From CAWCDJ01 sp963796675 (GTDB taxonomy: Bacteria > Acidobacteriota > Terriglobia > Bryobacterales > Bryobacteraceae): DNA of 64,000 nucleotides. The notes under the pieces are model-generated. The model ran no database searches. It saw only the letters and a program-made list of their open reading frames with translations, and was not told where the DNA came from. Shown here piece after piece: positions 44,259 to 52,410 of the stretch. The stretch spans positions 310,001 to 374,000 of the forward strand of contig CAWCMS010000020.1 of assembly GCA_963796675.1 (NCBI GenBank). The letters run 5' to 3'. The position numbers and the translations under genes are program-made. Numbering within the stretch: position 1 is the stretch's first letter; each line of letters begins with the position of its first letter.

Positions 44259-44840
44259 CTACAGCAGTACGAGTCCCTTGCGAATCCCGATCGTCACTGC
44301 CTCGGTACGCGTGGAGGCGCCCAGCTTTCCGAGAATCGACGCTACGTGAAATTTCACGGTGTGCTCGGAGATATGGAGCTTCCAGGCGATCGTCTTGTTG
44401 GCGGCGCCGTCGGCCAGCATCCGCAACACCTCCAACTCCCGTGCAGTCAAAGGGGTAGCTTCGGCCGAGACCGGGGTGGCGGGCGCCGCAGCCAGCATCG
44501 CATCGAGATCCGCCGGATCGACCACCGCCAGCCCTGCCGCGGCGGCCTCCACCGCCGCCAGGATCGCGCCGGCCGAAGCCTGGACCGGCAGGATTGCGCG
44601 GACCCCCGCGCGCACAGCTTCCCCCGTCCAGGGCTCCTCGGTCAGCCAGACCACGGCGGCGGCCGAAGCCGGCAGATCGGCCGTTGCGAGCGATGTCAGC
44701 ACGACATCCGGCCGCAGCATTTCGACCTGAGCGTAGTCCGGAAACGAACCCAGAATCTGCACGCCCGGGCTGGACGCAGCGAGCGCCTCCAACCCTGCGC
44801 GCACAACCGCGGATTCGGCGGCGATCAGGAGCCGGATCAC
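44259..44840 (-). CDS. LuxR-type response regulator with degenerate receiver domain
   Basis: 193 residues from a GTG at 44840. The C-terminal HTH is canonical (PLTARELEVLRMLADGAANKTIAWKLHISEHTVKFHVASILGKLG). The N-terminal receiver is degenerate: the acidic pair of IVDDH-type motifs is AAES (residues 7-10), and the phospho-acceptor Asp in VVLMDL is Ser50 in VVLTSL. It therefore probably does not receive phosphate from a kinase. It overlaps the end of the first protease gene by GTGA and lies in an operon with two HtrA-like proteases. Confidence 0.9.
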   Translation of the reverse strand: MIRLLIAAESAVVRAGLEALAASSPGVQILGSFPDYAQVEMLRPDVVLTSLATADLPASAAAVVWLTEEPWTGEAVRAGVRAILPVQASAGAILAAVEAAAAGLAVVDPADLDAMLAAAPATPVSAEATPLTARELEVLRMLADGAANKTIAWKLHISEHTVKFHVASILGKLGASTRTEAVTIGIRKGLVLL

Positions 44841-45634
44841 GCCGCCTCCGCCCTCTTCGCCAGGCGCACCCGGGTTTCCCGTATCCGGCGGTAATCTCCG
44901 TTGCGAAAGAATTGCAGCTTCAGGACTTCCTGGCCCGAATCGAGCGCGTCGCTGAGATCGTCGAAGGAGCCGACCAGCACGTCGCCGGGGCCAAGCGATG
45001 CCGCCTCGGCCGCGCCGCCCGGCTGGACCTCCAGCAGCATCAGTCCGTGGGTCACCGGCCGCAGGACCACCCCGAGCATCGGTCGCGGCCCGCGAGCCAG
45101 GAACCGGACCGCTGCATTGGCCGGCACCGCCACCCCTAACCCGTTGACAATGGCGGTATTAATGCCGATGACCCGGCCTTCCGCATCGGCCAGTGGACCT
45201 CCCGAATTACCCGGCGCCAACCGTACGTTTGCGCGGATCCAGCTCTGCCGCCCCATTCCGGGCAGCGCTCCGACCGAGTGTACTACTCCCGTCGAAAGCG
45301 CTCCGGCAAAGCCCAGCGGGCTACCCACGGCAATCACCAATTCTCCGGGACGCAGCCGGTCGGAATCGCCGTGCGGAGCGGCTTCGAGCGCCCCCCGTGC
45401 AATCCGCACGACCGCCAGGTCCCGCCGCTGGTCGCGCGACGTCACTTGTCCGGCAACCCGGCGGCCGTCCCATAGCTCTACATCGGCCTCATCGCCCCGC
45501 GCCACGTGGGCGTTCGTGACTACAAGGCCCGCTTCGTCCCAAACCACTCCAGACCCGCCACCGTGGTGGCCTTTCGAAAACACCTGCACGGTGGAGCGCC
45601 GGAGCCGCTCCGCGACTTCTCCGAATCCGCGCAT
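44837..45634 (-). CDS. HtrA-like S1C serine protease without signal peptide (1)
   Basis: 265 residues from the ATG at 45634, which has AGGAG at ideal distance; a TTG at 45640 would add two residues. The chymotrypsin-fold triad is complete: H43 in VTNAHV, D72 in RRDLAVV, S144 in GNSGGPL. A short PDZ-like region follows (MLGVVLRPVTHGLMLLEVQPGGAAEAASLGPGDVLVG). No signal peptide or membrane helix is visible, unlike DegP/DegS, so a cytosolic location is suggested. Genes for a second protease and a LuxR-type regulator overlap on either side. Confidence 0.9.
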   Translation of the reverse strand: MRGFGEVAERLRRSTVQVFSKGHHGGGSGVVWDEAGLVVTNAHVARGDEADVELWDGRRVAGQVTSRDQRRDLAVVRIARGALEAAPHGDSDRLRPGELVIAVGSPLGFAGALSTGVVHSVGALPGMGRQSWIRANVRLAPGNSGGPLADAEGRVIGINTAIVNGLGVAVPANAAVRFLARGPRPMLGVVLRPVTHGLMLLEVQPGGAAEAASLGPGDVLVGSFDDLSDALDSGQEVLKLQFFRNGDYRRIRETRVRLAKRAEAA

Positions 45635-45636
45635 GG

Positions 45637-46515
45637 TCAACTCCTGCGGGGCCGCTCCCCGATGGTGATCGTGACTTTCCGCGCCGCGCCTCCACGCAGG
45701 AAGCCCGCTTCGACCGGCTGGCCCACCGCGCGGCTTTCGAGCGCACCCTGAATTTCCTCGGTCTCGCTGACGGCGCTGCCGCCCAGTTCCACCAGAATGT
45801 CCCCGATCAGCACCCCTGCCTTCGCCGCCGGCCCCTCCGGCTCGAGTGAAAGCACGATCAGGCCTTTGTGATGATCGGGCAATTCCACCGGTTGCAGCCC
45901 CACCCCGAGGTAGCCGCGCGACACACGCCCGCGAGCCAGAATCTCATCCACCACGCGGTCGACTGTCACCGTTGGAATGGCCAGCCCGGCAATCCGCGAG
46001 AGCGCCGAAGTGGCGATCCCCAGCGCCTCGCCGCTGGTATTGACCACAGGGCCGCCCGAGGAGCCGGGGTACAGCGTGAGGTCGAGCCGGATGTAGCGGT
46101 CGAGCCGCCCGCCGCGCCACGTGCGCCATTCGCCGCTGACGGCGCTGACGATCCCGAGCGTCGCATTGACCCCGGAATTCTCGGACCGTCCCAACGCCAG
46201 CGCGAGATTGCCAGGCGCCGGGTCCGTGGTGGCGCGGGCGATGACTGCCGCCTCGGAATCCACCTTGAGGACCGCGATATCGGTGCCGGCGTCGCTCCCG
46301 GCGAGGGTGGCCGGGACAGTCGAGCCATCGGGCAGGGTGACCGAGATCTCCTCTTCCCTGCGGATGGTGTGCTCGGCGGTGACGACGACTCCCGGCCGCC
46401 AGAATACCCCGCCCGAAGTGAAGCGCGGCCGCGCGTCCACCGCGACGACCGACGGTCCCACCCGTTCCACAATTGCCGCGAGCTCGGTAGAGAGCGCGGC
46501 CAGTTCGTTTGCCAT
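45637..46515 (-). CDS. HtrA-like S1C serine protease with PDZ domain, without signal peptide (2)
   Basis: 292 residues. The triad residues are H49 in VVTAEHTI, D79 in AGTDIAVLKV and S153 in YPGSSGGPVV. Residues about 195-285 form a PDZ domain (YLGVGLQPVELPD..., LIVLSLEPEGPAAKAGVLIGDILVELGG). The N-terminus (MANELAALSTELAAIVERVGPSVV) is an amphipathic start rather than a signal peptide. It is the first gene of a three-gene operon: its stop overlaps the start region of protease 1, which in turn overlaps the LuxR-type gene. GGAGG-like bases (AGGAGGC) precede the ATG at 46515. Confidence 0.92.
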   Translation of the reverse strand: MANELAALSTELAAIVERVGPSVVAVDARPRFTSGGVFWRPGVVVTAEHTIRREEEISVTLPDGSTVPATLAGSDAGTDIAVLKVDSEAAVIARATTDPAPGNLALALGRSENSGVNATLGIVSAVSGEWRTWRGGRLDRYIRLDLTLYPGSSGGPVVNTSGEALGIATSALSRIAGLAIPTVTVDRVVDEILARGRVSRGYLGVGLQPVELPDHHKGLIVLSLEPEGPAAKAGVLIGDILVELGGSAVSETEEIQGALESRAVGQPVEAGFLRGGAARKVTITIGERPRRS

Positions 46516-46593
46516 TGAAAGCCTCCTGGTGATTCCAGGATGCCGCGCGGGCAGGGCTCCGCACATCGGGCGTTCGGGCAGTCCGGGCACCGG

Positions 46594-47394
46594 TCAAACG
46601 GGCAGGCGGGAATCGTGCTCCGGCATCTTCGTGTAGCGGGGCCTGGCTTCCAGCCGTACACGCAGCGCGGAAGGCAGGCGGGGGAATACCGCAACGAAGA
46701 GCCGGTATTTCCACCCGGGAATTACGAACAATTTTCCGGCATCCAGACCCTTGAGCGATGCCTCCACCACGTCGTCGGCGCTCATCCATAACCGGGCGGG
46801 AATGATCGCAGGATCCACGCCGAGCACCTGGTGAAACTCGGAGCGCGTGAAGCCGGGGCAGAGCGACTGCACCTTGACCTTCGAGCCGATGCCGCGCAGC
46901 TCCAGGTAAACGCCCTCGGTGAAGACATGGATCCAGGTCTTGGTGGCGCAGTAGCTGACATTGTTGGGACTGCGCGCGAACGCCGCCACGGAAGCGAGGT
47001 TGATGATGCCGCCCTGGTTGCGCTGCACCATTCCGACCAGAGCGGCGTGGGTCAGCCGCAGCGTCGCGTCGATGTGAACGCGATGCATACGGGCCTGCTC
47101 TTCGAAGGGCGCTTCGAAGATCCGCCCTCGCGTGCCGAAGCCGGCGTTGTTCACCAGCAGGGCAAGCCGCGGCTCGCCGGCCAGGCGCTGGGCGACCCGC
47201 TCGATCTCTTCGGGCACCGCGAGATCGGCCTGAAGGGGCTCGGCGGCGACGGGAAGGTCGGCGGCCAGTTGTTCCAGGCGGTCGCGCCGGCGCGCGATGA
47301 GCAGCAGATCATAGCCGCGGGCGGCGAGTTTCCGCGCGAAAACGGCGCCGATCCCGGCGGAAGCGCCGGTCACCGCGGCGAGAGGTCTGGACAT
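46594..47394 (-). CDS. Short-chain dehydrogenase/reductase
   Basis: 266 residues from the ATG at 47394. The classical SDR motifs are present: TGASAGIG (residues 9-16) for NADP(H) binding, NNAGFG (about 86-91), a catalytic Ser in INLASVAAF (about 136-144) and YCATK (about 155-159), the YxxxK pair. A basic stretch (LIARRRDRLEQL) after the second strand suggests NADP preference. Substrate unknown. It lies 78 bp upstream of the protease operon on the same strand and is divergent from the pduS-like gene by 40 bp. Confidence 0.93.
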   Translation of the reverse strand: MSRPLAAVTGASAGIGAVFARKLAARGYDLLLIARRRDRLEQLAADLPVAAEPLQADLAVPEEIERVAQRLAGEPRLALLVNNAGFGTRGRIFEAPFEEQARMHRVHIDATLRLTHAALVGMVQRNQGGIINLASVAAFARSPNNVSYCATKTWIHVFTEGVYLELRGIGSKVKVQSLCPGFTRSEFHQVLGVDPAIIPARLWMSADDVVEASLKGLDAGKLFVIPGWKYRLFVAVFPRLPSALRVRLEARPRYTKMPEHDSRLPV

Positions 47395-47434
47395 GGGGCG
47401 ATTGTAGCGCCCCGACCCGCGCGCGTACACTGCT

Positions 47435-48763
47435 ATGCTCTATTTGATGCTTAGTGAGAAATTGCGCGAAGCGGGCGTAGTGGGCGCGGGCGGGGCCGGA
47501 TTCCCCACCTACGTGAAGGCGCAATCTCAGGTGGAATTCCTCATCGCCAACGGCGCCGAGTGCGAACCGCTGATCCACAAAGACGCGGAGCTGATGAGGC
47601 ATTTTCCGGCGGAGATTCTGGCCGGCATGGCGAGCATGATGGAGGCGACCGGCGCGAAGCAGGGCAAGTTCGGAGTCAAGACGAAGAACGCGGAATCGAT
47701 CGAGGCCCTGCAACAGAACCTGCCGGCGGCGAACGGGCGGATCGAACTGGTGATGCTCGGCGATTTCTACCCCTCGGGCGACGAATATGAGCTCGTCTAC
47801 ACAGCCACCGGCAGGTTGATTCCACCGGCCGGCATCCCGCTCAACGTGGGCTGCGTGGTGAGCAACGTCGAAACCCTGTACAACGTGCACCAGGCGGCCG
47901 GAGGCAAGCCGGTGACGGAGAAGTTCCTCTCGGTGTGCGGGGCGGTGGCCGAGGCGAAATCGTTCTGGGCGCCGGTGGGGACGCCGTTCCGCGACCTTAT
48001 CGCCATGGCGGGCGGCGCCACCGTCCCGGATTTCGGGGTCTTCATCAGCGGCATCATGATGGGCACGCTCAGCTTCGACCTGGACGACGTGGTCACGAAG
48101 ACCACCGGCGGCCTGATCGTGCTGCCGCGCGATCATTACCTGATGACGCGGCGCACGCGGTCGAAGGACGAGATGAACCACATCGGCAAATCCGCCTGCG
48201 ACCAGTGCAGTTATTGCACGGAGTTCTGCCCGCGCTACCTGCTGGGCTACGAAGTGATGCCGCACAAAGTGATGCGCAGCCTGGGCTTCACCATGACCGG
48301 CGGCGATATCTGGAACCAGTGGGCGGAGTTGTGCTGCGCCTGCGGCCTCTGCACGCTCTACGCCTGCCCGGAGGACCTCTATCCGAAAGAGGCCTGCGAC
48401 CAGGGCAAGGTGGACCGGCGGGCCGCCGGCCTGAAGTTCGTGCAGCAGAAGCCGGTGACCGTGCACCCGATGAAGGAGTACCGCCGGGTGCCGCTTTCCC
48501 AGCTTCGCAAGCGGCTGCAGATCGAGGATTACGAGCGGGAGACACCCTACCGGCAGCCCGAGGCCAAACCCGCCCGCGTCCGCATCAAGCTGAAGCAGCA
48601 CGCAGGCACGGCGGCGGTGGCCGAGGTCGAGCCGGGCACACGGGTGAAAAAGGGGCAGGTGGTCGGGCGCGTGGAGGAAGGAAAGCTGGGCGCCAGCGTG
48701 CATTCCAGCATCGACGGCAAGGTGGCGGCGGTCACCCCGGATTTCGTCGAGATCGTGGCATAG
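47435..48763 (+). CDS. pduS: PduS-like microcompartment electron-transfer flavoprotein (RnfC-like)
   Basis: 442 residues. The N-terminus has the RnfC/NuoF-type nucleotide/FMN region (GVVGAGGAGFPTYVKAQ and ANGAECEPLIHKD), then an SLBB-like region. Two 4Fe-4S motifs follow: C255, C258, C261, C265 in ACDQCSYCTEFCP, and C300-C311 in LCCACGLCTLYACP. The C-terminus (residues about 375-442) is a barrel-sandwich domain (VEPGTRVKKGQVVGRVEEGKLG). PduS reduces cob(III)alamin or passes electrons at bacterial microcompartments. The next gene, 3 bp away, encodes its shell partner PduT. An in-frame ATG at 47447 is an alternative start. Confidence 0.9.
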   Translation: MLYLMLSEKLREAGVVGAGGAGFPTYVKAQSQVEFLIANGAECEPLIHKDAELMRHFPAEILAGMASMMEATGAKQGKFGVKTKNAESIEALQQNLPAANGRIELVMLGDFYPSGDEYELVYTATGRLIPPAGIPLNVGCVVSNVETLYNVHQAAGGKPVTEKFLSVCGAVAEAKSFWAPVGTPFRDLIAMAGGATVPDFGVFISGIMMGTLSFDLDDVVTKTTGGLIVLPRDHYLMTRRTRSKDEMNHIGKSACDQCSYCTEFCPRYLLGYEVMPHKVMRSLGFTMTGGDIWNQWAELCCACGLCTLYACPEDLYPKEACDQGKVDRRAAGLKFVQQKPVTVHPMKEYRRVPLSQLRKRLQIEDYERETPYRQPEAKPARVRIKLKQHAGTAAVAEVEPGTRVKKGQVVGRVEEGKLGASVHSSIDGKVAAVTPDFVEIVA

Positions 48764-48766
48764 AAG

Positions 48767-49318
48767 ATGTCAAAAGACTCAATTGGATTGATCGAACTCA
48801 CCAGCATCGCCGCGGGATTCCAGGCGTGCGATGCCATGCTGAAAACCTCGGACGTGGAGCTGCTGCTTTCGCGCTCCATCTGCTCCGGCAAATATATGGT
48901 GATGGTCCGCGGCGATGTGGCGGCGGTGCAGGCGGCGGTTTCGGCCGGCGTCCATGCGGGCAACTTCTCGATCATCGACTCGTTCGTCATCCCCAACCTG
49001 CACGAAGCGGTCTTTCCGGCGATCGCCGGGAGTTCGAAGGTGGAGACTCTCGAGGCGCTGGGGATCGTGGAATCGTTCTCCGTGGCCTCTCTGATCGAAG
49101 GCGCCGACGCGGCCGTTAAGGCGGCCAATGTCGAGCTGATCGAGATCCGGCTGGCCATGGCGCTCGGCGGCAAGGCGTTCGTGACTTTGACCGGGAACGT
49201 GGCGGCGGTGCAGAGCGCGGTCGATGCGGGCGCGCAAGTGGTCGGACAAAAGGGTATGCTGGTGAACAAGGTAGTGATTCCGCATCCCCGGCCCGAACTC
49301 TTAACAGAGATGATCTGA
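48767..49318 (+). CDS. pduT: Tandem-BMC shell protein, PduT-like
   Basis: 183 residues made of two BMC domains (residues about 4-85 and 95-175), each with the typical start IGLIELTSIAAGFQACDAML or VESFSVASLIEGADAAVKAA and a GDVAAVQAAVSAG or GNVAAVQSAVDAG helix. The first domain has SICSGKY with Cys39 in the position of the pore cysteine that binds a 4Fe-4S cluster in Citrobacter PduT. Such trimers are thought to carry electrons across a microcompartment shell, with PduS as partner. No other shell gene or signature enzyme is in this window. Confidence 0.94.
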   Translation: MSKDSIGLIELTSIAAGFQACDAMLKTSDVELLLSRSICSGKYMVMVRGDVAAVQAAVSAGVHAGNFSIIDSFVIPNLHEAVFPAIAGSSKVETLEALGIVESFSVASLIEGADAAVKAANVELIEIRLAMALGGKAFVTLTGNVAAVQSAVDAGAQVVGQKGMLVNKVVIPHPRPELLTEMI

Positions 49319-49360
49319 AGGACCGGCGGGAATGCGGTTAAAATAGGGAGCAGTACCGTG

Positions 49361-50449
49361 ATGCCTTCGTATCGCTCATTCCCGGCAGTTCTTGCCTGCG
49401 CCATGCTTTTGTGCGGAACCGCCACACCCCAGACCCCAAAGACGCCCCCTCAGGAAGCCAAACCTGCGAGTCAGGATGAACCCTCCACCCGGATCCGCGT
49501 TTCGGTAAACGAAGTGGTCGTGCCGGTCACCGTGACCGACGACAAGGGTAAATTCGTTTCGAACCTGGTGGCTTCGGACTTCCGCATTCTGGATGAGGGC
49601 AGGTCGCAGCACATCGAATTCTTCAGCCACGCCGAAAAGCAGCCGGTGGTGGTGGGTTTCCTGGTCGATCTCAGCAATTCCAGCCGCATCCATTGGGCCA
49701 AGTACGAAGAGGCCATCGAGGAACTGGTGCTGGACCTGCTTCCGGGCGATCCGCGCTACGCGGGCTACCTGATCGGGTATTCAAACGACGCGGAACTGGC
49801 GGTCAACACGACGTCCGATCCGGAAAAAATCGTGGACCGGGTCCGCAAGATGAAGCCCGGCGGCGGCGCGGCCCTGTTCGACGCCATCTATAAGTCCTGC
49901 ACCACGCGTTCGCTGATCCACGGCGAGCCGTTCGAGCCCCGGCGCGTGATCATCATCATCGGCGACGGGCACGATAGCGCCAGCAAGCACACCGAGCAAG
50001 AGGTGCTGGAGCTGGCCCAGCGCAACATGGTGACCATCTTCGGCATGAGCACTACGGCGTTCGGCTTCGCCAACGAAGACCGCGACATTCTGGAGCGCCT
50101 GACTACCCGCACCGGCGGCCACGTCGAATATCCCCTGGACAATCCGTACAAGGACGTTTCGGGCTACCTTTCGAATCCGCAGGATGCCGGCAACTTCGCC
50201 CTGACGGTCGGGACCGGCGCCTACGCGGCGCAACTTTCGGCGGGCATCCTCAAATCGGTGTCGTCGCTGCTCGGCGAGATCACCACGCAGTACGTTCTGC
50301 GATTCGTGCCGGAAATCGACCAGGACTACAAGCCGAAGGTATTCCGGAATATCAAGGTGGAGGTGCCCTCGCTCCCCACCGTCCGGATCCATGCGCGCGA
50401 CGGGTACTATCCGGCCCCGGTCCCGGCGACGCCTGCCGGCGCACAGTAA
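49361..50449 (+). CDS. Secreted VWA-domain protein, TIGR03436-type
   Basis: About 362 residues from the ATG at 49361 (GTG directly before it is also possible). The signal peptide (PSYRSFPAVLACAMLLCGTATPQ) is followed by the acidobacterial N-domain (VNEVVVPVTVTDDKGKFVSNLVASDFRILDEG). The VWA domain begins GFLVDLSNSSRIHW, with D-x-S-x-S for the MIDAS metal site, and includes RRVIIIIGDGHDSASKHTEQEV. This is a better MIDAS than in the other VWA protein of the window. Function unknown. It follows the PduT-like gene by 42 bp and could be co-transcribed, but a functional link is not evident. Confidence 0.9.
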   Translation: MPSYRSFPAVLACAMLLCGTATPQTPKTPPQEAKPASQDEPSTRIRVSVNEVVVPVTVTDDKGKFVSNLVASDFRILDEGRSQHIEFFSHAEKQPVVVGFLVDLSNSSRIHWAKYEEAIEELVLDLLPGDPRYAGYLIGYSNDAELAVNTTSDPEKIVDRVRKMKPGGGAALFDAIYKSCTTRSLIHGEPFEPRRVIIIIGDGHDSASKHTEQEVLELAQRNMVTIFGMSTTAFGFANEDRDILERLTTRTGGHVEYPLDNPYKDVSGYLSNPQDAGNFALTVGTGAYAAQLSAGILKSVSSLLGEITTQYVLRFVPEIDQDYKPKVFRNIKVEVPSLPTVRIHARDGYYPAPVPATPAGAQ

Positions 50450-50549
50450 ATCGTAATCCAGGATGTGTGTTCCCGGCGCCTCGGCGTCTCGGCGGTGGAG
50501 ATTTATCCCGGCAAGCCGATAAGCAGGGTAGGATAAGTGTTGGTCTAGC

Positions 50550-51356
50550 ATGCCGGCTCGCGTGTTCTCCATTTCGGGTCGCCGACAGGGTACGTATGTA
50601 CTCCTGGAGGCGGCTTTGCCGGCCCGGCAGCCTCAGACCATCGGCGTACTGCTGATCGACCCCGAAAGCGGCCACGGATGGCTCCGGATGCGACAGGACT
50701 ACGGCGAACTGGCCGATCCCGAAGACGCCGAGGTGCTGGCGGCGCTCGAAGAGGACATCCGCGATCGCATGGCGGAATCGGGGGCGGAGGCCTACCTGGC
50801 GGCGCTGGAAGATACGCTCTCGAATACGGTGCGGGTGAGCGAGCGGCAGACAGTGGAAGTGGACGCCTTCACCCGCGTGCTCGACCGGCTCTACGACGAG
50901 AACGTGGAGAAGACTCGCGTGGAGCCCTTCCGCACCCATCTGCCCCTTTTCAGCCTGCGCGCGGCGGCGGGTCGGCTGGGGGAAGAGATGCAGTCCGAAG
51001 AAGAAGCTTGGGTGCGCGCTCCCGAAGGGATGCGGCTCGACCAGGGGATGTTCGTGGCCCACGTGGTGGGGCGCTCGATGGAGCCGCGCATTCCGGACGG
51101 CAGCCTCAACCTTTTCCGGTTGCACCCGGCGGGCTCGCGGCAGAACAAGATTCTGCTGATCGAGCGCTTTGGCGTGCTGGAAGCTTCGGCCCGCTACACC
51201 ATCAAGCGCTATACCAGCATCAAGCGGCAGACCAGCGAAGACGAGTGGGAGCACGAACGCATCCGCCTGGAGCCGCTCAATCCGGAATTCGAAGCCTGGG
51301 ACGTGGAGCCGCAGGATTTCGCCGTGGTCGCCGAGTGGCTGCGCGTGATCGAGTGA
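50550..51356 (+). CDS. S24 (LexA/UmuD-type) peptidase-domain protein with non-HTH N-terminus
   Basis: 268 residues. The C-terminal half is a LexA-like protease: catalytic Ser176 in HVVGRSMEPRIPDG and Lys219 in ARYTIKRY. A possible self-cleavage site Ala140-Gly141 (LRAAAGRLGEE) lies at the usual distance upstream of Ser176. The first 120 residues show no helix-turn-helix; they read as beta-strands (TYVLLEAALP, QTIGVLLIDPESGHGWLRMRQD) plus helices, weakly like DUF3037. The stop overlaps the GTG of mutY. It may be a damage-responsive switch without its own DNA-binding domain. Confidence 0.85.
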   Translation: MPARVFSISGRRQGTYVLLEAALPARQPQTIGVLLIDPESGHGWLRMRQDYGELADPEDAEVLAALEEDIRDRMAESGAEAYLAALEDTLSNTVRVSERQTVEVDAFTRVLDRLYDENVEKTRVEPFRTHLPLFSLRAAAGRLGEEMQSEEEAWVRAPEGMRLDQGMFVAHVVGRSMEPRIPDGSLNLFRLHPAGSRQNKILLIERFGVLEASARYTIKRYTSIKRQTSEDEWEHERIRLEPLNPEFEAWDVEPQDFAVVAEWLRVIE

Positions 51357-52348
51357 AGCCTCCGGCCTTCGCCAAGCTGCTGATCGAGTGGTACCGCGCC
51401 GGGCATCGCGACCTCCCGTGGCGCCGTACCGAAGATCCCTACCGCATCTGGGTGTCCGAGATCATGCTGCAGCAAACGCGCGCCCAGGCTGTCATCCCCT
51501 ACTACGAGCGATTCGTGGAGCGATTTCCGACCGTCGAGGCGTTGGCCGCCTCGAAAGAAGACGAGGTGCTGGCGCTGTGGAGCGGCCTCGGCTACTACTC
51601 GCGGGCACGGAACCTGCGGCAGGCGGCGATCGGGATCGCGTCCTCGGGCGGCTTCCCGCGAACCTACGACGAGATCCGCGCGCTGCCCGGCGTCGGCGAT
51701 TACACGGCCGCCGCGATCGCGAGCATCGCCTTCGGGCTGCCCCATGCCGTGCTCGACGGCAACGTGCTGCGGGTGGTGGCGCGCATGGAAAACGACGCCG
51801 CCGATATCTCCGCGGCGCGCACCCGCGAGCGTTTCCGCGAGGTGGCGCAGGGCTGGCTCGACCGACGGCATCCGGGTCCGTTCAACCAGGCGCTGATGGA
51901 ACTGGGAGCCACGGTCTGCCTGCCGCGCAATCCGCTGTGCCTGGTGTGTCCGCTCCGCGACGCCTGCCGGGCGAGGACGGAGGGAACGGCCGCACAGTTG
52001 CCCGTGAAGCTGCGGAAGACCGTGCCGGTACGCATCGAAGGCGTGCTGCTGATCGTGCGCGACGGTGGCCGGATTCTGCTGCGCCAAAGGGACGCGGATG
52101 CGCGGCGCATGGCCGGCTTCTGGGACCTGCCCGCCGCCGAGGATCTCCCCGGCGCGCACAAGGGCCGCAGCCTGGGCACCATCCGGCATACCATCACGCA
52201 CCATCACTACACCTTCGAAGTGAGGCCGGCGGATGCACCATCCCCTGGAGAACGATTCGCATGGTTCGCGCCCGAAGAACTCGCAGCAATTCCCCTCAGC
52301 ACCACGGCAAGGAAGGGGCTCCGCCTGGCGGGCCTTTGTAAGAATTAA
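51353..52348 (+). CDS. mutY: A/G-specific adenine DNA glycosylase
   Basis: 331 residues from a GTG at 51353 inside the end of the preceding gene. Motifs: WVSEIMLQQTRAQAVIPYY (adenine recognition), the helix-hairpin-helix LPGVGDYTAAAIASIAFG, the catalytic Asp in AVLDGNVLRV, and the iron-sulphur loop CX6CX2CX5C (CLPRNPLCLVCPLRDAC). The C-terminal third is a NUDIX-like 8-oxoG-recognition domain (VEGVLLIVRDGGRILLRQRD..., ending in GLRLAGLC). It removes A opposite 8-oxoguanine. Confidence 0.97.
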   Translation: MKPPAFAKLLIEWYRAGHRDLPWRRTEDPYRIWVSEIMLQQTRAQAVIPYYERFVERFPTVEALAASKEDEVLALWSGLGYYSRARNLRQAAIGIASSGGFPRTYDEIRALPGVGDYTAAAIASIAFGLPHAVLDGNVLRVVARMENDAADISAARTRERFREVAQGWLDRRHPGPFNQALMELGATVCLPRNPLCLVCPLRDACRARTEGTAAQLPVKLRKTVPVRIEGVLLIVRDGGRILLRQRDADARRMAGFWDLPAAEDLPGAHKGRSLGTIRHTITHHHYTFEVRPADAPSPGERFAWFAPEELAAIPLSTTARKGLRLAGLCKN

Positions 52349-52410
52349 CCAGACTTCACGAAATCGCGCGAGTGTTCCCTACGTCGAGTCGTGTTGTAAG
52401 AGGGGTGCCG

